A stretch of DNA of 64,000 bases, taken from Muricea muricata. Taxonomy: Eukaryota > Cnidaria > Anthozoa > Malacalcyonacea > Plexauridae. The notes under the pieces are model-generated. The model did no database searches and was not told where the DNA came from. It saw only the letters and a list, made by a program, of their open reading frames with translations. The translations under genes were made by a program, and so were the position numbers. This document shows, in pieces, positions 21,801 through 31,100 of this stretch. How positions within the stretch are numbered: the stretch's first letter is position 1; each line of letters begins with the position of its first letter. Location: the NCBI GenBank assembly GCA_963855995.1, contig OY979721.1, positions 868,001-932,000 of the forward strand. The letters run 5' to 3'.

Positions 21801-23505
21801 AACAATAACCCCGCATCCCTTGTACGCTCACAGTTCACCGTTCACGCTTTTGAAAAGAAAACCCCAATAGAAATAGATGTACAAAGAAAGAACTTCTTTG
21901 CTACAACGATTTATACAACAACAACAAATACAATGTAGTCAACACAAGTTTGGTCTTCAACCAAGCGTCCCTATAGCAACGAGATAACAACCGGTGAAAT
22001 TTCCTAATTTTAGCAATTTCTAAGTCTCTGCGCGAAAACTTTCCTTGGATATTGCAGACCCAAACCAAGTTCTAAAGAAAAAACAAATGTTCTCGCTCCG
22101 TGTTTTTGCGAGCATAAAACAACTTCGCTTTCTCACGCTAATAATTTGCATCAAATCAGTGTTTAAATGACGAGTAGAGGAATTATTGCGTTAAATATAG
22201 GATAGAAACTTCAAATAAATGTATATATAGGAAGTTAAAACACTAACTGAGAACTCCATTATAATCAATCACAGGTCACCCGGATTGCGCACAGTTCTAT
22301 TATAGCGCTCAGTGAGACAGCATGTATTACATAATGTATATATTACTATGTATGTACAATGTGTTAATTCTGTATGTATGCGTTACTGTATACATTGTGC
22401 TAATATACACATTATGTAATAGATGCTGTCCCACTGAGCGTTATATTAGACTGTACGTATTCCGGGTGATTCCAGGCATAACTCTTGTATGTCGTTGCTC
22501 TATGGCATTCATATTCACTCTATACATACAGATTTCGCGACTTCAGCTTCAGATATTTGCGATAACTGCAATGGCAGACAACATCAGGTCGTTTCAAAAA
22601 TGCCACGTGCTTCCTCTTCAGGGCACCGTGTTGTGTTTGCAGACCATGAAATCTTGGCCTCGTTAAAAAACGTCTTGAATTAACACACAGATTGCAAACT
22701 ACAGAAGATGAGATTGAAGCGAGACGAATTGAAAAACGATCCAGGAAAAAATTAACGTGAACGATTACAGTTAACAGTTAAGGCCATTTTCCATGTATAC
22801 GGTTGCCTCACACGCACGCACGGGCGGAGCGTGTGTAGTGCGGTTTGACACGCTCGTGTGAGCACTTCAATGGCCGCTTGCGACCGTGATGGAAAAAGCC
22901 TTTACTCGGTTGACGGGAATTCTAGTAACATCCAGGGAGAGAGGATTCGTAGATTTAAGACACGAACAAATGTTATATACTTTACAAAATGCTAGCTTCT
23001 TAAAACCGTTCTCATTATTGTACTTCCAATTAGCTTCATGATTTGTTTCAGGGACTTTTTTAATAAGGTAAGACTTTCCACTAAAGATACGTTTTCCACT
23101 AAAAGAAATTTTGCCGCGGAACGGATTTTTTCATCGTTTTTTTTTCTGCCTGAGAGCTCACACGCAAAGAAAAATTCCGCACCGCGCCAAAATTCTGTCC
23201 ACAATGGTAATAATAATATTAAGTAATTAACAGCGCAGTCATAACAATACTATAATACTACACATTAATTTTATAATCGACCATTATGACAATAATAAAA
23301 CTCCGTTGTGTTAGCATTGAACAACATCACTGCACTCACATCGACGAGGATTATACAGAGATAAAAACCCATTAAAAAAACTAATTTCGATATCTACTTA
23401 TCTGTCTATATACTGGTCCTTTAATGCAATAAAATTTATTTAAAAAAGATATTTATTACCTGTTAACAGAAGAATAGCCCCGAGGGTGACAGAAGATGTC
23501 CCCAT
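6582..23505 (-). CDS. Gene A: secreted SEA / mucin-like / CAP / SEA / two minicollagen-CRD protein
   Basis: Fifteen exons, minus strand: 23460-23505, 22530-22698, 21067-21185, 19980-20089, 19181-19239, 18468-18595, 16232-17913, 13542-13740, 12892-13044, 10713-11969, 9627-9695, 9399-9508, 8737-8795, 7944-8086, 6582-6832. They total 4554 nt (1517 aa) with consistent phases and no internal stop. Domain order: signal peptide (1-16), Cys-rich N-domain (17-111), SEA1 (112-210), Pro/Thr/Ala mucin-like region (211-742), CAP (about 743-888), Pro-rich 23-residue repeats (889-1307), a short PYDP linker, SEA2 (1331-1434), two minicollagen CRDs and a basic tail. CAP, mucin and CRD domains place it outside the cell. 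By family knowledge, minicollagen CRDs cross-link by disulphides in nematocyst walls, and NOWA carries both SCP/CAP and CRDs. A nematocyst or matrix role is therefore my inference. Gene B is its paralog. Confidence 0.82.
7391..7806. mobile_element. inverted-repeat element (atggac... ...gtccat family)
   Basis: Left arm runs from atggacatttaacctcttag. The right arm is its imperfect complement, ending cgttaaaggtccat. Paired inner blocks include aatattaccaca / gctgtggtaatatt. Related copies lie at 20286-20663 and, partly, 56840-56960. It sits in the last intron of gene A. Confidence 0.65.
8286..8409. repeat. GGTAT pentanucleotide microsatellite
   Basis: About 25 near-perfect copies of ggtat. Degenerate relatives of the motif spread on both sides (8165-8690). 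It is in an intron of the SEA2 module of gene A. The long Met-Val-Trp-Tyr-Gly open frames across it are artefacts of the repeat. Confidence 0.95.
8855..9020. mobile_element. hairpin / inverted-repeat element
   Basis: Arms of about 70 bp are nearly perfect complements: tttatgtagtagggaagggg on the left and ccccttccctactacataaa on the right, followed inward by tttccaagatagagaacgga and its complement. It lies in an intron of gene A, directly next to the MITE at 9048-9287. Confidence 0.75.
9048..9287. mobile_element. MITE with internal tRNA-like segment, copy 2
   Basis: Same element as 441-663: left end attaatctgacactgcagag, tRNA-like core ggctcgatagctcgattagt, right end with ggtcagatta and cgaatctagttt. 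The internal part differs at many positions, so the two copies are not recent. It lies in a gene A intron. Confidence 0.6.
9627..9695 (-). other. Gene A linker exon with PYDP motif
   Basis: 69-nt exon, phase 1 on both sides, between the Pro-rich repeats and SEA2. It encodes ETRPVTPYDPTIPG. Gene B has the equivalent end of its Pro-rich exon (DSRPTIPYDPNTSG), which fixes the homology of the two genes at this point. Confidence 0.75.
9737..9979. mobile_element. MITE, GGGGCCGGTTGTTCGAAGC family
   Basis: Inverted ends of about 45 bp: tggggccggttgttcgaagc on the left and gcttcgaacaaccggcccca on the right. The arms continue through cccgtttagcgtaaacggtgg. It is in the intron before the PYDP exon of gene A. 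The element at 60619-60974 is a related family (gaccagttattcaaagcc). Confidence 0.8.
10000..10135. repeat. GTTTCCTG/CAGGAAAC short tandem repeat
   Basis: Three diverged units of about 60 bp, each with gtttcctggtttgtcca and caggaaacatgg. One more fragment is at 10650-10670 and a related cluster is at 48780-48930. Confidence 0.6.
10500..10633. mobile_element. hairpin element around CTCGCTGCGCTCG
   Basis: Near-perfect palindrome: attacacggcggtttgaaga at the left and the complement ending caccaccgtgtaat at the right, with a short loop containing ctcgctgcgctcg. Similar hairpins are at 33700-33822 and 40449-40553. Confidence 0.75.
10713..11969 (-). other. Gene A second Pro-rich repeat exon (coding minisatellite)
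   Basis: One 1257-nt exon, phase 1 at both ends. The coding frame is the minus one reading EPGVSPPTPSAPGAATPTPL and continuing, a 23-residue (69-bp) unit repeated with small changes. The N-terminal 40 residues (after GSPAPASTECINAAS) are irregular. It has no Cys apart from one near the start. Composition suggests an extended, possibly O-glycosylated stalk. The opposite strand is also open by chance because the repeat is GC-rich. Confidence 0.78.
13120..13405. repeat. three tandem copies of a 115-bp unit with G-runs
   Basis: Units contain aagaatgcaacaactttca, a run of 9-14 G, then attgtacaatctcttcaaatg. It lies in the intron between CAP exons 13542-13740 and 12892-13044. Confidence 0.65.
13757..14100. 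repeat. dispersed ~75-bp repeat cluster (gtcctggtcaaacgag)
   Basis: Head-to-tail copies of gtcctggtcaaacgagaaca, agagttgcatgagagttga and gcaagagtttgtatgagag in a CAP-domain intron of gene A. Confidence 0.8.
14283..14791. mobile_element. long inverted-repeat element
   Basis: Arms of about 200 bp: atagacaatcaacagaatgg... at left and ...ccattccttagattgtctat at right. Paired inner blocks include gacatccgtgatacg, ccctgtaacttc and ttaaacaagaac. A related single arm is at 58620-58790 in gene B. Confidence 0.75.
14858..15433. mobile_element. AGGCCCTGTCACAC MITE, copy 2, interrupted
   Basis: Same ends as 1654-1862 (aggccctgtcacacggtgca ... gtgtaacagagcct), bounded by TAA on both sides. It is split by the element at 14951-15310. 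Removing that insert restores the sequence of copy 1. Confidence 0.8.
14951..15310. mobile_element. hAT-like MITE nested in another MITE
   Basis: Starts cagtgaactctaaattagac and ends with the complement, tatagagttcactg. It is flanked by the exact 8-bp duplication tttccatc (14943-14950 and 15311-15318). CAGTG ends and an 8-bp duplication are hallmarks of hAT transposons. It carries no coding capacity. Confidence 0.88.
16232..17913 (-). other. Gene A mucin-like exon and start of CAP domain
   Basis: 1682-nt exon. The 5' two thirds (16850-17913) encode Thr/Pro/Ala/Glu units such as TGTTPETAGATG and PSTGTIPETAG, with a period of about 32 residues. Then 16340-16840 is a 30-bp minisatellite of about 17 copies encoding the decapeptide PGPPGQPPAT. 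The exon ends in the first CAP helix. The Thr-Pro richness suggests O-glycosylation. The GPPGQP triplets look collagen-like but do not keep a Gly every third residue. Confidence 0.8.
18468..20089 (-). other. Gene A SEA1 module (three exons)
   Basis: Exons 19980-20089 (110 nt), 19181-19239 (59 nt) and 18468-18595 (128 nt). Reads YPMVIKLTDKVFTQQL, then GESLLVNVEVSSFRPGSVIANLIL, then TLKMAIEAGQLGNLPVALVPG. The GSVIA sequence matches the G|S-V-x-x loop at which many SEA domains self-cleave. All three exon lengths match gene B exactly. Confidence 0.85.
18700..19110. repeat. dispersed ~75-bp repeat cluster
   Basis: At least four copies of tgtcctggtcaaacgagaaca with gagttgataagcgagagtttg, in a SEA1 intron of gene A. 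Confidence 0.8.
20286..20663. mobile_element. inverted-repeat element (atggaccattcccc family)
   Basis: Ends atggaccattccccaattag and gaatggtccat. Arms pair through ttttagcacagttggaaagc / ctttccagctgtgctaatt. Related to 7391-7806. Confidence 0.7.
21067..22698 (-). other. Gene A Cys-rich N-domain (two exons)
   Basis: Exons 22530-22698 (169 nt) and 21067-21185 (119 nt). Cysteines are CNLC, then CHC (in RPDVVCHCSY), then CC (in APMCCSIDLSNPNK). Gene B has the same arrangement, with an exon of exactly 169 nt. I do not recognise this domain from any family. It directly precedes SEA1. Confidence 0.7.
22272..22475. mobile_element. hairpin element (cgctcagtg...)
   Basis: Inverted arms caggtcacccggattgcgca... 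and ...tacgtattccgggtgattcc, with paired gcgctcagtgagacagcat / atgctgtcccactgagcg. It lies in the intron just before the 169-nt exon on the 3' side. Confidence 0.6.
23460..23505 (-). other. Gene A first exon: signal peptide
   Basis: ATG at 23505, giving MGTSSVTLGAILLLTG, a short hydrophobic leader that ends in phase 1 at a GTAATA donor. Gene B exon 1 has the same phase. The next in-frame join is to 22698. Confidence 0.65.
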
Positions 23506-24998
23506 TGTTCATGGATTCCCTTTCGGCAAAAAAAGAGAGTTTCGTCTTTAAAATTTTAAAGGACGAAGCTTTGCTTCGAAAGGGGAAAGAGTCTGAATTA
23601 CCTGCGTGCAAAAGTTTGCTGCCAAATTAAGCGTTTAAAAATTGACGTCTCCACAGAGCGGCACTTGCCGGATTATCGAACAGACACAGGAGCAACCTGT
23701 AGCCCTATAGATGGCACGGTTAATCGAATTTCGACGTGGTTAGAACAATGTAAAACATTTAGCACAATTAAGCTAATTTTTTAATATCGCATAGTTTTAG
23801 ATGAAAATTACAAAGATTTTTAATTAATCAATTTATATGTGTTAATATAAAAAAATTACATACATTTTATACACTTTTAAATTATTAAAAAGAAAACTTT
23901 TATATCGCATAATTATCGCGGTACTTTGTTCTCAGATACAGAATTGCTTTGTGGAAAATTGCAATTTTTATGTGGTAAGTTTATGGTCCGCTATCGGTCC
24001 GTTTGCGAACAAGCGCCAGCGGTATTTATCATTTAAGGTTTTGGGGGTTGGGTGGGAACTTCCTCCTAATTTCCATGGATTTTTGACGTATACATAGCCT
24101 TTGGTATGTTAATGTCAATGAAAATTACAGTAACTGTAGACAAATAATCCATCACAGTGAAATGAGTTGCTAAATGCAACAATAAAGCACACTTGATCTG
24201 GGGAAGGGGTACTCCCCCTAGAAATTGAACTTTCTCAAGATTTGGGTGGGAATTTCAAATGTTTGGTTGGGAATCAGCCCATCCCACCCCCGAAACGCTT
24301 TGTTCACATTTGAAACTTTAAAACTTGTAAAATATGTTGTAATAACTGAATGTCCCCACTGTTTAGTTTGCTATATGCTTATAAGCGCGAGTTGCAAAGT
24401 TGGTAAGATGTGAAATTTTGGTATGGTATCTTACGTGGCAGTCTCTCTTTGTTTTGGAAGTAGGACGCTTTTTGATTCTCCATAATAATTCTATCCGTAC
24501 GATGGACAATGTTTAGAAAATCCGCGGAAATTTAATGCTCATTGCTGCAGTACTTTTGATTTGAACTCATGATTGGCAGCTGAATTGCTTTACGTGCACG
24601 GATACTTGGAATACACAGCCAAAATCGTGCAAGTCGTAACAAGTCTGTTGACATCTTGTAACGACTTTGTATCGACAATCTGGAATGGGGATATGTTCTC
24701 AGGGCTTGCGACAGCTTGCTGCAAGTTACCAACAGACTTCTTGCACGTTAATGACGCAGGCTTTTCATTCAGAGGCTTGCTGCAAGTTATTTCAACAAGT
24801 TGTAACAAGTCTGTAAAAGAAAAGTTGCAACAAGCCCGATTTTAACAGACTTGTTGCAACTTGACGACATTAACAATTTTGCTGAAACCGGTTGACAAAT
24901 TGCAACAAGTCTTTGGTGTTTTGCAATCTACAAACGATAGTAGTAAAGGCTTTTAAAATGAAAACATAAACACAGAGAAGTTTAAAAAAATATTAAGA
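23506..24998. other. spacer between gene A and the AKIP1-like gene
   Basis: No supported gene. Positions 24590-24930 hold a copy of a dispersed repeat rich in caagtctgttg / cttgttgcaac, also seen at 25500-25800, 54350-54640, 55980-56210 and 56510-56760. A palindrome-like pair at 23000-23190 is weaker. Confidence 0.45.
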
Positions 24999-25004
24999 TT
25001 TATT
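24999..25004 (-). other. polyadenylation signal of the AKIP1-like gene
   Basis: AATAAA on the minus strand, about 120 bp past the stop codon at 25124. Confidence 0.65.
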
Positions 25005-25123
25005 CACAAATTTTACACCGATATCATGATATTCCTGTATTACCTAAATTGCATCATACCACATAAAAGTACAAATGGACATATGTGGCGTTAGGGGTTA
25101 TTATGTATGTACATCGAATGTTT

Positions 25124-28100
25124 TCAGTGGCATGTGAAGGTCATGTCGACGGTTTGTCCCGGATCTAGGCGCACGACTTGAGTGTGACTTCGCAGGGCAC
25201 CCCGCTGACCAGCAGTGACCGCATATGTGCCAGGCGTTAATTCAACATGAACGTCTTCCGATCTTTGAAGCTAAACATTTGAGGAAGAATTTGGAAAGTA
25301 TATGCTTAACAACATGGCAGTATCTTGGGACGGCCTTGATGGGGAAGGGGCAACTAGAAATAAATGAAAAGTTTTGGGCTTAAGAAAGAAATTAGTGAGG
25401 TCGTTTTGTCACAGAAAGACAACTATACTAATATCAAATGACAAGAGTACAGTAACCCATACAAAGTTCAACAAATCTGAGATCAAGAAGTTGTATCAGC
25501 ACTCGGCATCAAAAAGTTCGGAAGTTGTATCAAAAAGTTCGGAACAACTTGTTGACAACTTTGAAAAAGCTTGACGGAGACATCACACTTGTTACAAGGT
25601 TGTCCCAACGACTCTAACACAGACCTTTTGTAAGATGTCACACAGTTGATAACACAAGTAATACTGTAACAATATTGTTATATCATGACTGTATCAGTCT
25701 TGTTGGAACAATCTTGTAACACAAGTCTGATAGTCACATCAAGCTTGGTACAAGTTGTCAACAGCCTTGTTCAAATTTCGCAGTGCTAACACGACTTGTC
25801 GCTGAGTTATCAAATACTTATGAATAAAATTAAACATACAAGCTAAGAAAATACCTTTGCATGTGCAATGTTCAAAACTAAAACGTCCCAAAATGTTTAA
25901 GCGAAAAGTAAATAGAATTAAAGAGGGTTACTTGTCGTTCAACATTTTATTTTTCAGATTATTCGAACCGCCATTTTGCTTCTCACGAATAATGAAACGC
26001 AATTATCGGAACGCAAGTTCAATTATAGCACGAGAATACGTTCACCTTTTAATTTCAAAACAGTGAGAGGGGTCATGATATGTATGAAATTGATGGTGGG
26101 CAATTCACAGCAAAATTCAAACTAGCTGCTTATCAAACAAACGAGGTTACTATATGGAAAGCCATAGCTGTCTTAAGTGATAAAACGTCATTTCATTAGG
26201 TGCTTTATACATTATATACGGTGCTTTAAACATGACATGCGGTGCTTTGAGTATTATATGCGGTGCTTTAAACATTATATGCGGTGCTTTGAGCATTATA
26301 TGCGGTGCTTTAAGCATTATATGCGGTGCTTTAAACATTATATGCGGTGCTTTAAACATTATATGCGGTGCTTTAAACATTATATGCGGTGCTTCGAGCA
26401 TTATATGCGGTGCTTTAAACATTATATGCGGTGCTTTGAGTATTATATGCGGTGCTTTAAACATTATATGCGGTGCTTCGAGCATTATATGCGGTGCTTC
26501 GAACATTATATGCGGTGCTTCGAACATTATATGCGGTGCTTCGAACATTATATGCGGTGCTTTGAACATTATATGCTGTGCTTTGAGCATTATACGCAGT
26601 GCTTTCATCATTATACGCAGTTATTTCATCATTATACGCGGCGCTTTCATCATTATATGCGGTGCTTTCATCATTATATGCGGTGATTTCACCTTTGTAC
26701 GCGGTGCTTTCATCATTATATGCGGTGCTTTCACCTTTATACGCAGTGCTTTGAACATTATACGCGGTGGTTCCAGCGTCATTATACTCAGTGAGCCAGT
26801 ACCTTTGGTCAGCGTTGTGGAATGTTACACGATTCTGCTATACGTCATGTCATCAAGAATATCTAAACACTCATCGAATATTCATAGGGCGATCACGTGT
26901 CATTTCCTGCTTGGAAATTTACAAGTTGAGCGCAGTTATAAAACGGTAAAATATATAAGACTTTTCTGGCGTTTTGAATCGAAAGTAAACCCAGGGGGTT
27001 TGAAATATGGAACAAATACTGCAATCTTTAAATTTGGGGACTTTGCGTGGCCGATTTGAAGCACAGCGAATAGAACCGCAGGCAGTTTTAAATTTAATGC
27101 GAAATTTTGAAAAATTTTGGGAAAAAATTTTGAAAAAAAATTTGGGGAAAAAATTTGAAAAAAAATTCGGGAAAAAATTTTGGCAAAAAATTCTGAAAAA
27201 AATTTGGGAAAAAATCTTGAAAAAAAATTCTGGAAAAAATTTTGAAAAAAAATTTGGGAAATTCATGAATAATTCATGAATAATTCATGATAATTCATGA
27301 AAAATATTGGGGAAAATTTTGAACAAAAAAATTTGGGAAAAAATTTTGAAAAAAAATGTGGGAAAAAATTCTAAAAAAAAAATTTGGGAAAAAATTCTGA
27401 AAAAAAAATTGACAAAAATATTGGGAAAAATTTTGAAAAAATTTGGGAAAAAATTTTGAAAAAAGTTTGGGAAAAAAATTTGAAAAAAAATTCGGGAAAA
27501 AATTTTGACAAAAAATTCTGAAAAAAATTTGGGAAAAAATCTTGAAAAAAAATTCTGGAAAAAATTTTGAAAAAAAATTTGGGAAATTCATGAATATTTC
27601 ATGAATAATTCATGATAATTCATGAAAAATATTGGGAAAATTTTGAATAAAAAATTTGGGAAAAAATTTTGAAAAAAGTTTGGGAAAAAAATTTGAAAAA
27701 AATTCTGGAAAAAATTTTGACAAAAAACTTTGACAAAAAATTCTGAAAAAAATTTGGGAAAAAATCTTGAAAAAAAATTCTGGAAAGAATTTTGAAAAAA
27801 AATTTGGGAAATTCATGAATAATTCATGAATATTCATGAATAATTCATGAATATTTCATGAATAATCATGAATAATTCATGAAATCATGAATAATTCATG
27901 ATCATGAATAATTCATGAATTTTTCAGGAAAAAATCTTGAAAAAAATTAGGAAAAAGTTTTGACAAAATTTTTTTTCCCAATTTCTTTTTCAAAATTTTT
28001 TCCTGAATTTTTTTTCAAGATTTTTTCCTGGAAAATTCATGAATTATCATGAATTATTCATGAATTTCATGAATTATTCATGATATTCATGAATTATTCA

Positions 28101-31100
28101 TGATTTCCCAAATTTTTTTCCAGAATTTTTCTTAAATTTTTTTTTCAAAATTTTTTTCCCAGATTTTTTTTAAAATTTCCCAAAAAAATTTGGGAAAAAA
28201 TTTTGGGAAAAAATTTCGAAAAAAAATTTGGAAAAAAATTCTGAAAAAAAAATTTGGAAAAAGAATTCTAAAAATATTTGGGAAAAAATTTTGAAAAAAA
28301 GTTTGGGAAAAAAAATTTGAAAAAAAAATTTGGGAAAAAATTCTGAAAAAAAATTTGGGAAAAAAATTTGAAAAAAAATTCGGGAAAAAATTTTGACAAA
28401 AAATTCTGAAAAAAATTTGGGAAAAAATCTTGAAAAAAAATTCTGGAAAAAATTTTGAAAAAAAATTTGGGAAATTCATGAATATTTCATGAATAATTCA
28501 TGATAATTCATGAAAAATATTGGGAAAATTTTGAATAAAAAATTTGGGAAAAAATTTTGAAAAAAGTTTGGGAAAAAAATTTGAAAAAAATTCTGGAAAA
28601 AATTTTGACAAAAAACTTTGACAAAAAATTCTGAAAAAAATTTGGGAAAAAATCTTGAAAAAAAATTCTGGAAAGAATTTTGAAAAAAATTTTGGGAAAT
28701 TCATGAATAATTCATGAATATTCATGAATAATTCATGAATATTTCATGAATATTTCATGAATTTCCTTTTCAAATTTTCATGAATAATTCATGAATTTTT
28801 CAGGAAAAAATCTTGAAAAAAATTAGGAAAAAGTTTTGACAAAATTTTTTTTCCCAATTTCTTTTTCAAAATTTTTTCCTGAATTTTTTTTCAAGATTTT
28901 TTCCTGGAAAATTCATGAATTATTCATGAATTATTCATGAATTATTCATGATATTCATGAATTATTCATGATTTCCCAAATTTTTTTCCAGAATTTTTTC
29001 TTAAATTTTTTTTTCAAAATTTTTTTCCCAGATTTTTTTTTAAAATTTCCCAAAAAAATTTGGGAAAAAATTTTGGGAAAAAATTTCGAAAAAAAATTTG
29101 GAAAAAAATTCTGAAAAAAAAATTTGGAAAAAGAATTCTAAAAAAATTTGGGAAAAAATTTTGAAAAAAAGTTTGGGAAAAAAAATTGGAAAAAAAAATT
29201 TGGGAAAAAACCCTGAAAAAAAATTTGGGAAAAAAATTTGAAAAAAAATTCGGGAAAAAATTTTGACAAAAAATTCTGAAAAAAACTTGGGAAAAAATCT
29301 TGAACAAAAAATTCTGGAAAAAATTTTGAAAAAAAATTTGGGAAATTCATGAATAATTCATGAATATTTCATGAATAATTCATGATAATTCATGAAAAAT
29401 ATTGGGGAAAATTTTGAATAAAAAATTTGGGAAAAAATTTTGAAAAAAGCTTGGGAAAAAAATTTAAAAAAAATTCGGGAAAAAATTTTGACAAAAAACT
29501 TTGACAAAAAATTCTGAAAAAAATTTGGGAAAAAATCTTGAAAAAAAATTCTGGAAAGAATTTTGAAAAAAATTTTTGGAAATTCATGAATAATTCATGA
29601 ATATTCATGAATAATTCATAAATATTTCATGAATAATCATGAATAATTCATGAAAATCATGAATAATTCATGATCATGAATAATTCATGAATTTTTCAGG
29701 AAAAAATCTTGAAAAAAATTAGGAAAAAGTTTTGACAAAATTTTTTTTCCCAATTTCTTTTTCAAAATTTTTTCCTGAATTTTTTTCAAGATTTTTTCCT
29801 GGAAAATTCATGAATTATTCATGAATTATTCATGAATTTCATGAATTATTCATGATATTCATGAATTATTCATGATTTCCCAAATTTTTTTTTCAGAATT
29901 TTTTCTTAAATTTTTTTTTCAAAATTTTTTTTCCCAGATTTTTTTTAAAATTTCCCAAAAAAATTTGGGAAAAAATTTTGGGAAAAAATTTCGAAAAAAA
30001 ATTTGGAAAAAAATTCTGAAAAAAAAATTTGGAAAAAGAATTCTAAAAAAATTTTGGAAAAAATTTTGAAAAAAGTTTGGGAAAAAAAATTTGAAAAAAA
30101 AATTTGGGAAAAAATTCTGAAAAAAAATTTGGGAAAAAAATTTGAAAAAAAATTCTGGAAAAAATTTTGAAAAAAAATTTGGGAAATTCATGAATAATTC
30201 ATGAATATTTCATGAATAATTCATGATAATTCATGAAAAATATTGGGGAAAATTTTGAATAAAAAATTTGGGAAAAAATTTTGAAAAAAGTTTGGGAAAA
30301 AAATTTGAAAAAAATTCGGGAAAAAATTTTGACAAAAAACTTTGACAAAAAATTCTGAAAAAAATTTGGGAAAAAATCTTGAAAAAAATTCTGGAAAGAA
30401 TTTTGAAAAAAATTTTGGGAAATTCATGAATAATTCATGAATATTCATGAATAATTCATGAATATTTCATGAATAATCATGAATAATTCATGAAAATCAT
30501 GAATAATTCATGATCATGAATAATTCATGAATTTTTCAGGAAAAAATCTTGAAAAAAATTAGGAAAAAGTTTTGACAAAACTTTTTTTCCCAATTTCTTT
30601 TTCAAAATTTTTTCCTGAATTTTTTTTCAAGATTTTTTCCTGGAAAATTCATGAATTATTCATGAATTCATGAATTATTCATGATATTCATGAATTATTC
30701 ATGATTTCCCAAATTTTTTTCCAGAATTTTTTCTTAAATTTTTTTTTCAAAATTTTTTTCCCAAATTTTTTTTAAAATTTCCCAAAAAAATTTGGGAAAA
30801 AATTTTGGGAAAAAATTTGGAAAAAAAATTTGGAAAAAAATTTTGAAAAAAAAATTTGGAAAAAGAATTCTAAAAAATTTTGGGAAAAAATTTTGAAAAA
30901 AAGTTTGGGAAAAAAAATTTGAAAAAAAAATTTGGGAAAAAATTCTGAAAAAAAAATTGGGAAAAAAATTTGAAAAAAAATTAGGAAAAAGTTTTGACAA
31001 AAAAATTTTTTCCCAATTTCTTTTTCAAAATTTTTTCCGGAATTTTTTTCAAGATTTTTTCCTGAAAAATTCATGAATTATTCATGAAATATTCATGAAT

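Noticed and set aside
22322..22683. Plus-strand frames over the gene A N-domain exon
   Set aside because: Shadows of a minus-strand exon and of a hairpin element; no splice support.
26199..26790. Possible CRISPR array
   Set aside because: The 22-bp units are contiguous with no spacers, and the region is plainly eukaryotic.
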